The notes: a model not told the origin generated them from the letters alone. Positions 14,943-24,302 are shown, numbered from the stretch's first letter. The stretch is DNA of 64,000 nucleotides from Haloglycomyces albus DSM 45210 (GCF_000527155.1 NZ_AZUQ01000001.1:357890-421889); one strand, 5' to 3'. Translations and numbers: made by a program.

Positions 14943-17333
14943 CTACCAGGGGTCTTCATCTCCACCGCACATCGAGGGCGGCGGGAAAATGGGCCGCTGA
15001 TCAGACAGCGACTGGATCGTGTCCGCGTCAAGCGTTCCCGAGTAGGCTCTGACCGCGTCGATCGTGCCGTTCATGAACGACCACCGATCACCGGCACTGT
15101 CACCGGAAGCCCCTACGAGCAACCGACCGTCGGTGTTCCAGGGATGCTCCATCGCATCGACGGTTTCTTCAAGGGCACCGTCGACATAGAGCTGGGCTTC
15201 ACCCGTAGCGACATTGTAAACAGCCGTGAGGTGATACCACTGGTCAACATTCGGGGCCGTTTCAGAAACGGCCTGAGCGCTTACGGTTGGGTCGTCATTG
15301 GCGTCCGTCATCTCAAACGTCCACCGTTCCAGCTCTGAGTCGAACTTCAGTCCGAGAGCGGACGAGGCCTCACCGGTCTCACTCACGACCGTGTAATCGC
15401 CGTTCAGATCATCCAACTTGGCCCATGCCACCATGGTGAACGATTCATCGGACGTAACCACCGAAGAACTCGTTTGAGCATAGCTCTCATTGGCAGCCTT
15501 CGGGCTGTATGCGGCTTCGCATTCGTTGAAGCGATCTTCGACCCAGTCATGACCGCCTTCGAAGGTGAGGTTGTTGTCGGCCCACCCGTCGGAACCGGAT
15601 TCATCGGCTGACAGTCCCCAGTAGGAGGTACGTTCAGTCCCAGCCGGTGTGAAGTCATCGGTTGAGGCAATCCCCTGCCAAAGCCGAACTTCCCCAAAAG
15701 CGGTTTCAGGGAACGCGTTGGTGCCGTCGAATCCGCACCCAAGGCTCAACGTCTCGGCTTCGAAGGAGGAGAAATCCATGTGCGCGTCGGCGGACACCTC
15801 TTCACCGTCGACGTATAGAACTGTCCGTTTGGTGTAAGGATCGTGTGAGACCGAAAGCTGGACCCACTCGCCTTCGCTGGAATCGACCGGCGCACTGATG
15901 ACAGACGAGGCAGCATTACGGTCGTCGGACTCACGAACTTTAAACTGCCATTCGTTCTTTTCGCCGTGGTATTGGAAGTACGCAAGCGAACTGTTGCTCC
16001 CGTTCACCGACGCGATGATCGGGTCTTCGCCCCCGGGCAATTGGTTGGGACGGAACTTGAGCGAAAGGCTAAACGGCTCATTGGTTTTCACGGTGTTCAG
16101 TTCAGCGTTTGGACATACCGAACCAGCGAATTCAACGGCTGAATCCTGACGACCCCAGTAGTCGGGGCCCCACGTCACAGAGTCCATGTCCGAGAACGGT
16201 CCGCTGAAACCGCTGACGTCATCGCCACTGCCACGGAATTCCCAGTCCCCAAGTAGGGCAGCCGGGAAGTTTCCTCCGTGGTAAAGATACGACACCTGGT
16301 TGGAGGACAAAGCCTCCTGATACGCCACGATGTCGTCGACGACCCCTTCCAGCGCGCCAATGCGGTCGCCACTGGACAGCTCTAGGCATCCAATGGTCAA
16401 CGGCTGATTCGTCTCCCATACGTCGCCGTCAAGGACGGTGCTGCCTTCGAGTACGCCGTTGACATAGATACGGATGCTGTCGGCCGCTACGTCGTATACG
16501 CCCACGACGTGCTGCCACTCGCCAAGGGCCACAGGAGTTTCGGAAACCGCGCTGACGATGTTGGCGTCAGTCGCGTCGGCATTGCTCCGAGTCATTGCCC
16601 ATTTGTCATCGTTCTCGGCGTAGGTCAGGTTGAACGAACCGCTCGCGCTTCCAGCTTGCCCAATGAAAGTAGGCGCAGAATCGCTGCCGCTGTCCGGCTT
16701 CACCCAGCCACCGACGGCGAAGGACCGGCTCAGGTCCAGACTGAGATCTTCAGGAGCCATACACGATTGTCCAGAGGCGCTGAGAGAAGCCGCAAGACCG
16801 GCGTTACCGTGACGGTCCGAAGTAAACTCAATCGATTCGTCGAGAGCAATCGAATTATTCACCGAGGAATCGTCACGGCCATCTCCATTGAGACGCCAAG
16901 CGCCCACGGAGTGAGGCGCACTGGGCTTTGTCACTCGCACGAAGAGTTCGGTCGTCGACGACGAGTCTCCAGAAGCCATAACGGCTTCCGCTTGGAGAAC
17001 CTGGTCGATGGAATTGCTCGGGGGAGTAAGTTCCACTCGAACCTTCCCCTCAGCGTCAAGGTCACTGGTCGAACGGCTGTGACCTTGCCAGCCATAGCGA
17101 ACCTGATCCGCTGCCGGCGCAGTGAACTCGAAGGTGACGGGATCACCGAACGACGGGGCTTCGGTCACTTGCGAGATTTCGGGTGAATCCACCGTGTCAT
17201 CCGAATTCGCCGATACCGGCGACGGCATGGAAACCAGGAGGATACTTACAAGTACAACAGACAGTCCAAACAGGGAATATCGTGTCCACTGTCGAACTGA
17301 ATTTTGCCTTTCATAAGGCAAATCCAGGGACAT
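14943..17333 (-). CDS. Large secreted protein with three LamG-like domains
   Basis: Encodes 796 residues. A signal peptide (YSLFGLSVVLVSILLVSMP, cleavage near VSA-NS) precedes an Ig-like stretch (about 50-140) and three concanavalin A-like/LamG domains at roughly 145-350, 355-565 and 570-785. Each repeats the family signature: a strand like FAVGGWVKPD or FTMVAWAKLDD, then WQHVVGVYDVAADSIRIYVNGVLEGS or WYHLTAVYNVATGEAQLYVDGALEE, then a GALEGVVDDIVAYQEAL or NGTIDAVRAYSGTL strand. Cys pairs occur in each domain. There is no membrane anchor or sorting signal, so it is probably released. Such proteins bind carbohydrate or protein surfaces; no catalytic domain is seen. Confidence 0.85.
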   Translation of the reverse strand: MSLDLPYERQNSVRQWTRYSLFGLSVVLVSILLVSMPSPVSANSDDTVDSPEISQVTEAPSFGDPVTFEFTAPAADQVRYGWQGHSRSTSDLDAEGKVRVELTPPSNSIDQVLQAEAVMASGDSSSTTELFVRVTKPSAPHSVGAWRLNGDGRDDSSVNNSIALDESIEFTSDRHGNAGLAASLSASGQSCMAPEDLSLDLSRSFAVGGWVKPDSGSDSAPTFIGQAGSASGSFNLTYAENDDKWAMTRSNADATDANIVSAVSETPVALGEWQHVVGVYDVAADSIRIYVNGVLEGSTVLDGDVWETNQPLTIGCLELSSGDRIGALEGVVDDIVAYQEALSSNQVSYLYHGGNFPAALLGDWEFRGSGDDVSGFSGPFSDMDSVTWGPDYWGRQDSAVEFAGSVCPNAELNTVKTNEPFSLSLKFRPNQLPGGEDPIIASVNGSNSSLAYFQYHGEKNEWQFKVRESDDRNAASSVISAPVDSSEGEWVQLSVSHDPYTKRTVLYVDGEEVSADAHMDFSSFEAETLSLGCGFDGTNAFPETAFGEVRLWQGIASTDDFTPAGTERTSYWGLSADESGSDGWADNNLTFEGGHDWVEDRFNECEAAYSPKAANESYAQTSSSVVTSDESFTMVAWAKLDDLNGDYTVVSETGEASSALGLKFDSELERWTFEMTDANDDPTVSAQAVSETAPNVDQWYHLTAVYNVATGEAQLYVDGALEETVDAMEHPWNTDGRLLVGASGDSAGDRWSFMNGTIDAVRAYSGTLDADTIQSLSDQRPIFPPPSMCGGDEDPW

Positions 17334-17803
17334 AAAGGGGCATCCAATCTAGTTGTAGACATCAGAACATCGACGAAGTCGATGTGGTTAATTACCGACT
17401 TTAATGAATCTTGCTCGCCTGTCAAGTCCTGGTTCACGCCTCATATACGGCATCAGCGAATGCAATTGAAGCTCTCAACAGCTAATACGCACACACAAGC
17501 CGGCCTTCACTTAGATCGGAAACAGTGACATAAGTCGGAGATTGGAGAAAGGTCCCAAGCCGGGACAATGAGCGTGCGTTACCTGTGCGCGACAATAACG
17601 CACGTTGGATGTGATCCCAATCAATGGAGACCGAGGGGCATTGGCATGAGTACAGTTTGTCGAAACCAGCGGGTCGCCGCCAGACGAACACACCCCCGAA
17701 AAAGGTATTACGTTCTCACACATCGTTATGCATCATGCGGATCAGAATCGGTCACGGTCCGATGTCATCGGGCGGCGCGGCTTTCCCGCCCCGCCGCACC
17801 CGA
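17334..17803. other. Intergenic, no convincing gene
   Basis: About 470 bases between two secreted-protein genes on the minus strand. Short open frames exist on both strands but lack coding character. A GC-rich imperfect hairpin at about 17767-17802 could terminate the upstream gene; the LamG gene promoter should lie near 17340-17450. Confidence 0.5.
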
Positions 17804-19708
17804 CTAGAGATTTATCCGGGCTAACTCCGTCCTGAAACGACCGCGGACCACAAGAATACGACCCACCACGACTGCCACAATGGCAATGGCCGTACCGACC
17901 AGAACAATATTCGATCCCGTCTTGGTCAGGAGCGAAGCCCCGTCAGAGTCGTCAGGGCCACCTTCACCGTTGGGGCCCTCAGGCGCATCGGGTGGGTTCG
18001 CCGCCATCACGTCAGTGAAGGTACAGGTGACGTTCGGTCGGTCTTCCGTAACCGAAAACGTTACTCCATTGGAATAGTCGGAGTCGCCACCCGCATCACA
18101 GGAAGCATCTACCAAGTCCCAATCCTTACCGTCAAGTTCGGAGTTGAGCTCGACAATGGTGTACTCGCCGGTCCGAACACCATCCACCGTAAACGAGGCG
18201 GGATCGTCCTCGGCAGAGGTTTCGACATCGTACAGCCGATAAAGGCTGCGTTCCAAACGAGGCACCGAGCTGAGGTCGGCCGGCTGTGACTCCTTCACGA
18301 CGAAGCTGAAGTTGCCGACTCCGCCCTGACTTGTCTTCACGATGGTGACCGATCCCGTCGGAACATACTCGTTGGTGAAAAGACAGTTCATTGGACCATC
18401 ACGTGGTGGAACGTTGGCGGAAACGGTGTCTCCATCAACATCCGCGTCAACCAGTTCACCATTGCACTCCACCGATTGATGGCGCCAATGGCCCGCGTCC
18501 GTGGTGGAGGGAAGCGTTTCGGTGATCGTCACCGGTTCGGTGCGTCCAATGCCGGAAACCGTTCCCGCCTGGACCGGAAGGAGGTCGGTATCGGTGGTTG
18601 CCGTACCGATCCCTTCTGTACCGTCATCGCTCTCCAAGTCGAACTCGAACGGTCCACCCGTCCCATCGACGGTTCGCTTGTATACCCCAAGTCCTTCGGC
18701 GGCACGTTCGTTCGTATAAGTACAAGTGACGGTATCTCCCTCGGCGAGCATGACCGAGGCCGTACGGTCGGTAACGGTGGTTTGACTTTGTCCATTGTCG
18801 GACTCACAGGTCAGGTCTTCAAATACCCACCCCTCAGCCTCTTGTTCGGTAAACGTCCAAGCCTCACCCGTGTCTGCGGCGCGGTGAAACGTGGTCTCAC
18901 CGACTCCATCGTCTACATTGACATCGAAACGTCCGCTGGGATCATACGTCACATTTCCCGAATAAGAGAAGGTCCAGTCGTCGGTAGCGCCACCGGCCAG
19001 TTCCTTACGAACCACGATGTCCCCTGAACCTGGGGCAGGTGCCGCCGCATAGAAGTAGCAAAATGCATGCCGTTGCCCTTGTGGGAAGTTGACCAATTCG
19101 ACGTTATCGGCATTCTGGTTGTCAATCGAACAGCGCAGTGCCCCAAAAACGTAGTAATCTCCGAAATCGGCCTTATTGAGTGGATCGCTTGAGCTGCCGC
19201 CCTGCAACCAGAGAGTGCTTCGCCAGTCGCTGATTTGGGAGAGCCGATACTGTTCCTTTGTCAGTTCCACGGTAACCGCGCCTGCAATACGCTGTCCGGT
19301 ATCTCCAGCCTGTGAATTCAATCGTGGCACCGAAGTTTGGGTTTTCGGCGTCGTCGAGACCGGTTCCCCTACGACTGACAGGTTATCCACATGTGCTGGG
19401 TCGCCTGCTCCCTGCCCAAACGAGAACGCCCACCCTTCCAAAGGCGTACAGTTCGGGTCGTTCGCGTCCTCGATATCGGGATCAATCGACTGGCCCTTCC
19501 GGTAGACACTGTCCGGTCCCAGGTCTTCAAGGCTTTCCTGGTAGTCATTGCGCAGACGGTTGGCCATGATGTCGCTGTAATCGTCGCATTGGCGAGCGAC
19601 CAACGTGACGTAGTATCCGCTTCCTTCCGAGTCCTGTCCCATTGCGGGGAGCGGTAAGAAGAATAGGGTGCCGAGCATCAACCCGACCAACAGCCTTACA
19701 AATTTCAT
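17804..19708 (-). CDS. Wall-anchored surface protein with DUF5979/SpaA-like repeats
   Basis: Encodes 634 residues. The signal peptide FVRLLVGLMLGTLFFLPLPAMGQ is followed by a domain of about 230 residues with Cys pairs, then three repeats (about 245-355, 356-450, 450-570). Each repeat runs from GDIVVRKEL, GLGVYKRTV or GSVTIVKTS to a C-terminal CTYTNE, CLFTNE or CTFTD motif, as in DUF5979 or prealbumin-like domains of actinobacterial adhesins and pilins. The end has a Pro/Gly/Asp linker, the sorting-like motif LLTKTG, a hydrophobic helix and RGRFR, so sortase attachment is likely though the motif departs from LPxTG. ATG 19708 is chosen for GGGAAGGG upstream. Confidence 0.82.
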   Translation of the reverse strand: MKFVRLLVGLMLGTLFFLPLPAMGQDSEGSGYYVTLVARQCDDYSDIMANRLRNDYQESLEDLGPDSVYRKGQSIDPDIEDANDPNCTPLEGWAFSFGQGAGDPAHVDNLSVVGEPVSTTPKTQTSVPRLNSQAGDTGQRIAGAVTVELTKEQYRLSQISDWRSTLWLQGGSSSDPLNKADFGDYYVFGALRCSIDNQNADNVELVNFPQGQRHAFCYFYAAAPAPGSGDIVVRKELAGGATDDWTFSYSGNVTYDPSGRFDVNVDDGVGETTFHRAADTGEAWTFTEQEAEGWVFEDLTCESDNGQSQTTVTDRTASVMLAEGDTVTCTYTNERAAEGLGVYKRTVDGTGGPFEFDLESDDGTEGIGTATTDTDLLPVQAGTVSGIGRTEPVTITETLPSTTDAGHWRHQSVECNGELVDADVDGDTVSANVPPRDGPMNCLFTNEYVPTGSVTIVKTSQGGVGNFSFVVKESQPADLSSVPRLERSLYRLYDVETSAEDDPASFTVDGVRTGEYTIVELNSELDGKDWDLVDASCDAGGDSDYSNGVTFSVTEDRPNVTCTFTDVMAANPPDAPEGPNGEGGPDDSDGASLLTKTGSNIVLVGTAIAIVAVVVGRILVVRGRFRTELARINL

Positions 19709-19957
19709 CGTGCCCTTCCCAGAAAAATCGAGTAGTCGGGCACGATCATGAAAGGCCAGCATGGAATTTTGTCCCACCGACACGGCGTCTGCCGCGATTC
19801 GGTGAATGGGAACACCTACAGACGACGCGACTCAGGTGAGATGTCCTGTATCTGGCTGGGCTTTCATCTTGAGCGGCAAGGTCTTAGTATTCCAAGTCTT
19901 TGGAACCGGCGAGCCGCTAGCACTGAAAGTGTGACGCGGCGGTAGTGCTGGCCGTAC

Positions 19958-20029
19958 CTGTATGCCGGCAAACCCAACTGGCGAGTCCTCGGCTCCATCA
20001 CCGTTAAATAAACCGCACCCCGCTAAACT
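19958..20029 (+). repeat. Remnant of the 3' end of a second ISL3 copy
   Basis: These 72 bases match 21354-21425 of the adjacent intact element with one mismatch (G at the position of A in the last codons). They contain the end of a transposase gene and the first 19 bases of the right inverted repeat, cut off exactly where the left repeat of the intact copy begins. Confidence 0.85.
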
Positions 20030-20058
20030 GGCTCTTCGGAGTTTAGCGGGGTGTGGTT
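20030..20058 (+). repeat. Left terminal inverted repeat of the ISL3 element
   Basis: Begins GGCTCTTCGGAGTTTAGC and pairs with 21407-21435, 28 of 29 positions matching. Confidence 0.85.
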
Positions 20059-20093
20059 GGTGGAAAAGAACGAAGGTGCCTCATTGTTGATGT

Positions 20094-21407
20094 GTGAAAA
20101 AACGACAAAAAAGCACCTTCGTTACGTCTGATTCTAGCAAGATCGTCCAGGCGCTTGTAGGGTTCAAGGATGTTCGTGTTGTGCAGTACGAACGTCATGG
20201 CCCGCACGTCGACTTGGTTATCGAGCAGGTGGTGGATCATCCGTTGTGTTCCGACTGTGGCGGTCGGGCACGAGTTAAGGAACGTCCCCTAGCGCGCTAT
20301 ATCGATCTTCCGGTGTACGGGCAAGCGATGCGGTTGGTGTGGCGTAAACATCGGATGTGGTGCCCCAGCACGGCGTGTCCTCGGCAGTCTTGGGTGCTTA
20401 CGGATCCGCGTATCGCTGGGGCCTCGAGTCGTGTAACGACCCGAGCCGCGAAATGGGCCACGGTCCAGGTGGGGAAGGGTCGTACCGTCAGTGAGGTCGC
20501 CACCGAGCTCGGCTGCGACTGGCACACGATCAACGATGCCGTCACCGCCTACGGTGGAGCACTACTCGACGCCGACCGCAAACGGTTGAACAAGACCACT
20601 GCGATCGGGTTGGATGAAACCAGTTTCATGCGCCTGACCAATCGACACACCAGCTACGTCACGACCGTCTGCGATGTCGACCACCACCAGATCATCGACC
20701 TGCTTCCCAGTCGTGATTTCGTTGATGTGGCAGCGTATATCAATGAGCGATCGGTCGCATGGAAGCGGCGCCTCCGCTATGGCGCGTTGGATATGTCGAC
20801 CGCCTACGCTGCTGTGTATAACGTGATGCTTCCCAACGTTGTCCAAGTGGTCGATGCGTTCCACGTGGTGGCGTTGACCAACCGGGCGTTGGACGCGGTA
20901 CGCCGTCGGATACAACACGAACAGACAGGTCATCGTGGACGCAAACATGACCCGCTCTACCGGGCCCGACGGGTACTGTTGGTGGGCGAAGAACGCCTGA
21001 CCGACACAGCCGCCCAGCGACTGTCGTCGCTTCTGGCACTGGGCGACCCTCATGCTGAGGTAGCAATTGCCTACCGGATCAAAGAGCGAATACGTGATTT
21101 CTACCGGGAAACAAACCCTGACACGGCACGGGTGATGATGACCGATCTAGTGGCCCACTGCCGCCACCACGCGATGCCGCCCGAACTACAGAGACTGGGC
21201 CGGACCCTCCAGCGTTGGCGCGACAAGATCTGCAACTACCATCACGCTCGGGTTAGTAACGGCCCTACCGAGGCTTTGAACAACCTGATTAAACGCATCA
21301 AACGGATCGGGTTTGGATTCACCAACTTCCACAACTACCGCATCCGGGCCCTGCTGTATGCCGGCAAACCCAACTGGCGAGTCCTCGGCTCCATCACCAT
21401 TAAATAA
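20094..21407 (+). CDS. ISL3-family transposase
   Basis: Encodes 437 residues, a normal length for the family. An N-terminal zinc-ribbon (Cys52, Cys55 in LCSDCGG and Cys90, Cys95 in WCPSTACP) precedes a helix-turn-helix (VSEVATELGCDWHTINDAV, about 132-150) and the DDE catalytic domain: Asp174 (GLDETSF), Asp233 (ALDMSTAY) and Glu393 (SNGPTEALNN). The frame starts at GTG 20094. All catalytic residues are present and there is no frameshift, so the element may still be mobile. The stop lies at the inner edge of the right repeat. Confidence 0.92.
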   Translation: MKKRQKSTFVTSDSSKIVQALVGFKDVRVVQYERHGPHVDLVIEQVVDHPLCSDCGGRARVKERPLARYIDLPVYGQAMRLVWRKHRMWCPSTACPRQSWVLTDPRIAGASSRVTTRAAKWATVQVGKGRTVSEVATELGCDWHTINDAVTAYGGALLDADRKRLNKTTAIGLDETSFMRLTNRHTSYVTTVCDVDHHQIIDLLPSRDFVDVAAYINERSVAWKRRLRYGALDMSTAYAAVYNVMLPNVVQVVDAFHVVALTNRALDAVRRRIQHEQTGHRGRKHDPLYRARRVLLVGEERLTDTAAQRLSSLLALGDPHAEVAIAYRIKERIRDFYRETNPDTARVMMTDLVAHCRHHAMPPELQRLGRTLQRWRDKICNYHHARVSNGPTEALNNLIKRIKRIGFGFTNFHNYRIRALLYAGKPNWRVLGSITIK

Positions 21408-21435
21408 ACCGCACCCCGCTAAACTCCGAAGAGCC
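21407..21435 (-). repeat. Right terminal inverted repeat of the ISL3 element
   Basis: Reverse complement of the left repeat except at one base; it overlaps the end of the transposase stop codon. Confidence 0.85.
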
Positions 21436-21463
21436 AGCAATCGCCCATGCCGGGCGTACAACG

Positions 21464-21495
21464 AAAAAAGCCCGGTTCGATGAACCGGGCTTTTT
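21464..21495 (-). terminator. Terminator after the initiator tRNA gene
   Basis: Fourteen-base arms (21465-21478 and 21482-21495) with a three-base loop, flanked by A and T runs, so it works on either strand. It lies 4 bases past the tRNA 3' end on the minus strand. Confidence 0.85.
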
Positions 21496-21499
21496 GCCT

Positions 21500-21576
<77 letters not shown>

Positions 21577-21672
21577 CCGTTGAATACAACTATACGGTAC
21601 TTCGGCATGACTCGCAAATGGGGGGTGCGTGTTCCCCGTCACCTCCGGTTTTGCCTGCGTACGAAGCGAAAA

Positions 21673-21706
21673 GGCCGCGCCGACGGATTGAATCGTCGGC
21701 GCGGCC
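21673..21706 (-). terminator. Terminator after era
   Basis: A GC-rich inverted repeat of about 13-15 bases per arm, followed on the minus strand by TTTT, 38 bases past the era stop. It ends the ybeY-corC-era operon. Confidence 0.8.
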
Positions 21707-21744
21707 TCAGCACACACGTCTACTTGCCGGGGAACAGCGGCGAA

Positions 21745-22662
21745 CTAAAACCCCAGCCGCTGCAATAGCTTCGGGTCGCGCTGCCATTCCTTGGCCACCC
21801 GCACGTGCAGATCCAGGTACACCCGGGTGCCGAGCAGTTCGGCGATCTGTTTCCGCGCCTTCGTGCCCACCCGTTTCAGTCGGGCACCACCTTTGCCGAT
21901 CACAATGCCCTTCTGGCTCATGCGTTCTACGTAGATTTCGGCATAGATCCGGGTGCGCGGGTTCCCTTCGCTGACCTCGTGCTCCATATCCTCGATGACC
22001 ACGGCGATGGAGTGTGGCAACTCGTCCTTGACGCCTTCCAGGGCCGCCTCCCGCACGAGCTCGGAAACCATCACTCGCTCCGGGTCCTCCCGGACCATGT
22101 CGTCGGGATACAGCTGCGGCGATTCAGGGAGATGACCGGACAGAACGTCAACCAGAGTTTCGACGTTCTTGCCCGTCTTGGCCGAGACCGGAACGATGTC
22201 GGCGAAGTCGTAGAGCTTGTTGACCGCGTTGAGCTGTTCGATCAGCTGGTCGGGAGACACCAGGTCCGCCTTGGTCACGACCGCGACGATCGTGCCTTTC
22301 AGTTCGGCGATCTCGTTGGTGATGAAACGATCGCCGGGACCGATCTTCTGGTCCGCCGGAAGACACACGCCGATGACGTCGACTTCGCTCCAGGTTTGGC
22401 GCACCAGATCGTTGAGCCGCTCGCCAAGCAAGGTGCGGGGCCGGTGCAACCCGGGCGTGTCAACCAGAATGACCTGGGAATTGGGTCGATGCAACACCGA
22501 ACGAACCACGTGACGCGTGGTTTGCGGCCGCTGCGAGGTAATCGCCACCTTTTCCCCGATGATGGCGTTGGTGAGGGTCGATTTACCCGCATTGGGACGC
22601 CCGACGAAGCAGGTGAATCCTGCGCGGTACTCCTCGGTGGCTGCGGCATCGGCGTTAGACAA
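21745..22662 (-). CDS. era: GTPase Era
   Basis: Encodes 305 residues. Era binds the 3' end of 16S rRNA and helps 30S maturation. The G1 loop GRPNAGKST is at residues 21-29, G3 is DTPG, G4 is TKAD and G5 is SAKTG; the C-terminal KH domain has the GxxG loop in VIGKGGARLKRVG. The length is normal. It overlaps the preceding cytidine-deaminase-like gene by 8 bases and is the last gene of a run that keeps the mycobacterial order corC, Rv2365c-like, era. The start MSNADAAATEE is the only good one in frame. Confidence 0.96.
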   Translation of the reverse strand: MSNADAAATEEYRAGFTCFVGRPNAGKSTLTNAIIGEKVAITSQRPQTTRHVVRSVLHRPNSQVILVDTPGLHRPRTLLGERLNDLVRQTWSEVDVIGVCLPADQKIGPGDRFITNEIAELKGTIVAVVTKADLVSPDQLIEQLNAVNKLYDFADIVPVSAKTGKNVETLVDVLSGHLPESPQLYPDDMVREDPERVMVSELVREAALEGVKDELPHSIAVVIEDMEHEVSEGNPRTRIYAEIYVERMSQKGIVIGKGGARLKRVGTKARKQIAELLGTRVYLDLHVRVAKEWQRDPKLLQRLGF

Positions 22663-22993
22663 GACGGGTCACGTCCTTTCGTACCACCGCGTAGACGGGT
22701 GCGTTCTGAGCCAGGTCCTGTACGGCACGAACGCCCGGGTCGTCGTCGGTGTAGTTGAATATGGCGGCGGCTTCCAGGGCCTCTGCCCCGGCCGCTGCCG
22801 CTTGAGCCACTGCGGCTTGCAGAGCCGTCAGTTCCAAATGAGGCAATTCCACCGGGGCGGAGGCATAGGTGCGTCCAATAGTGTCGCGCACGGCAGCGCC
22901 CTTCAATTGCGTCACACGCCCAGCGGCTTGGCGCGCCATGGTGACGAGTTTGGTGTCTTCCTCCGCGAGACTGTCAAGAGTCGTCTCAGACAT
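22655..22993 (-). CDS. Cytidine-deaminase-like protein lacking zinc ligands (Rv2365c-type)
   Basis: Encodes 112 residues. Its shape (VTMARQAAGRV... GRTYASAPVELPHLELTALQAAVAQAAAAGAEALEAAAIF) parallels cytidine deaminases, including the GRTY and helix regions, but the HAE and PCxxC zinc-binding motifs are absent: no Cys occurs at all. It corresponds in position and type to M. tuberculosis Rv2365c, between corC and era. It is thus probably not a deaminase. The gene overlaps both neighbours by 8 bases, so its expression is tied to theirs. Function unknown. Confidence 0.75.
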   Translation of the reverse strand: MSETTLDSLAEEDTKLVTMARQAAGRVTQLKGAAVRDTIGRTYASAPVELPHLELTALQAAVAQAAAAGAEALEAAAIFNYTDDDPGVRAVQDLAQNAPVYAVVRKDVTRLV

Positions 22994-24284
22994 GTATGGA
23001 ACTGCTTTCTTCTAGTTCGGATGGATCGGTGGGAGCGGTCGGAACTCGCTTCACGTGAACCGTTTCAATGTGACGACGGCGGCCAATCGCACCTTCGGCG
23101 GTCATCTCCAGTCCGGCGATGATGACGCGATCGCCGGCGACAGGAAGTTTACCCAGTTCGCTGGCGATGAGGCCGCCGACGGTGTCAACGTCGACATCAC
23201 CGAAGTCCACCTTGAATTCGGTGGCCAACTCATCCAGGTTAAGGCGTGCGATCACTCGCGCCGAACCGTCGTCGCTCCAGGTGATCGGCGGCAACTCGTC
23301 GTCGTATTCGTCGGTGATCTCCCCGACGATCTCCTCGATGATGTCCTCTATCGTGACCAGTCCGGCGACGCCGCCGTACTCGTCCACCACGATCGCGATG
23401 TGGATCTGTTTGGCCTGCATTTCGCGCAGGAGATCGTCCACCGGTTTGGACTCGGGAACGAAGGTGACCTCACGCATGGTGGTGGTGATCGAACGACCTC
23501 CACCGTTGATCTGGGCGAGGTCCTTCAGGTAGGCGACGCCGCGAATATCGTCGAGGTCCTCTCCTACCACCGGAATACGAGAGTACCCGGAGTCGAGCGC
23601 TGCGGCGAGCGCGTCATCCACACTGGCTTCGGCGTTGACCCACACCATCGACGTCCGCGGCACCATGACGCCGCGTGCGACGGTGTCACCGAGCTCGAAG
23701 ACCGATTTGATCATTTCGGACTCTTCGTTGTCCACGGTGCCGTGGGCTTCGGCCTGGTCGACCATTTCGCGGATTTCCACCGCCGAGGTGGTGAAGGGGC
23801 CTTCTTTGAAGCCTTTGCCCGGTGTGATGGCGTTGCCCAGGACGATGAGGAATTTGGACAGGGGCCGGAGGACCCGGGTGAGTAGGTTGACCGGTCCGGC
23901 GGCGGCGAGGGCGACGGGGTAGGCGTGTTGCCGTCCGATGGTGCGGGGTCCGACGCCGATGGCCACGAAGGACATGAAGGTCATCACTGCCGCGGTGAGG
24001 GCGACGGCGGCTGCGGTGGAGGAGATGTGGGAGAAGGTCACGACCGCCACGAGGGCGGTGGCGGTGACCTCGGAGGCCACTCGCAGGAAGATGAGGACGT
24101 TGAGATGCGCGGGCAGTCGGGTGATGACCGTGACGAGGGAGTTGGCTCCGCGCCGGTGTTGTTCTTTGAGTTCGGCCGTCCGTGCCGGGGACACCTCGTT
24201 GAAGGCCGAGTCGACCATGGCGGCGATCCCGGCGACGACGGTCAGGGCGACTGCGGTGGCTATGAGCCCCCATTGCAAAGTCAT
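22986..24284 (-). CDS. CNNM/CorC-family membrane protein with CBS pair
   Basis: Encodes 432 residues. Four hydrophobic segments within about residues 1-135 form the CNNM (DUF21) membrane domain; two CBS domains follow (about 190-320, containing VPRTSMVWV and IAIVVDEYGGVAGLVTIEDIIEEIVGEI), then a CorC_HlyC domain (about 335-420). Such proteins are linked to magnesium/cobalt transport; older annotation calls them hemolysins. ATG 24284 is preferred since GGAG lies six bases upstream, whereas the longer starts lack a site. The gene follows ybeY and is orthologous in position to Rv2366c. Confidence 0.88.
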   Translation of the reverse strand: MTLQWGLIATAVALTVVAGIAAMVDSAFNEVSPARTAELKEQHRRGANSLVTVITRLPAHLNVLIFLRVASEVTATALVAVVTFSHISSTAAAVALTAAVMTFMSFVAIGVGPRTIGRQHAYPVALAAAGPVNLLTRVLRPLSKFLIVLGNAITPGKGFKEGPFTTSAVEIREMVDQAEAHGTVDNEESEMIKSVFELGDTVARGVMVPRTSMVWVNAEASVDDALAAALDSGYSRIPVVGEDLDDIRGVAYLKDLAQINGGGRSITTTMREVTFVPESKPVDDLLREMQAKQIHIAIVVDEYGGVAGLVTIEDIIEEIVGEITDEYDDELPPITWSDDGSARVIARLNLDELATEFKVDFGDVDVDTVGGLIASELGKLPVAGDRVIIAGLEMTAEGAIGRRRHIETVHVKRVPTAPTDPSELEESSSIHV

Positions 24285-24302
24285 GTCATGCTCCATAAAC
24301 AA

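Larger units (their letters stand above)
20030..21435 (+). mobile_element. ISL3-family insertion sequence, apparently complete
   Basis: A 1406-base element bounded by 29-base inverted repeats at 20030-20058 and 21407-21435 that differ at one position. It holds a single intact ISL3-type transposase. ISL3 elements normally make 8-base target duplications; the flanks here (20022-20029 and 21436-21443) do not match, and the left flank is a remnant of a second copy. The element therefore arose by insertion next to, or recombination with, an older copy. Confidence 0.88.

Noticed and set aside
17482..17824. Short frames in the gap between the two surface-protein genes
   Set aside because: All are under 80 codons, overlap each other on both strands and lack ribosome-binding sites.
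20022..21443. Target-site duplication of the ISL3 element
   Set aside because: The eight bases on the left and right do not match, so no duplication is claimed.
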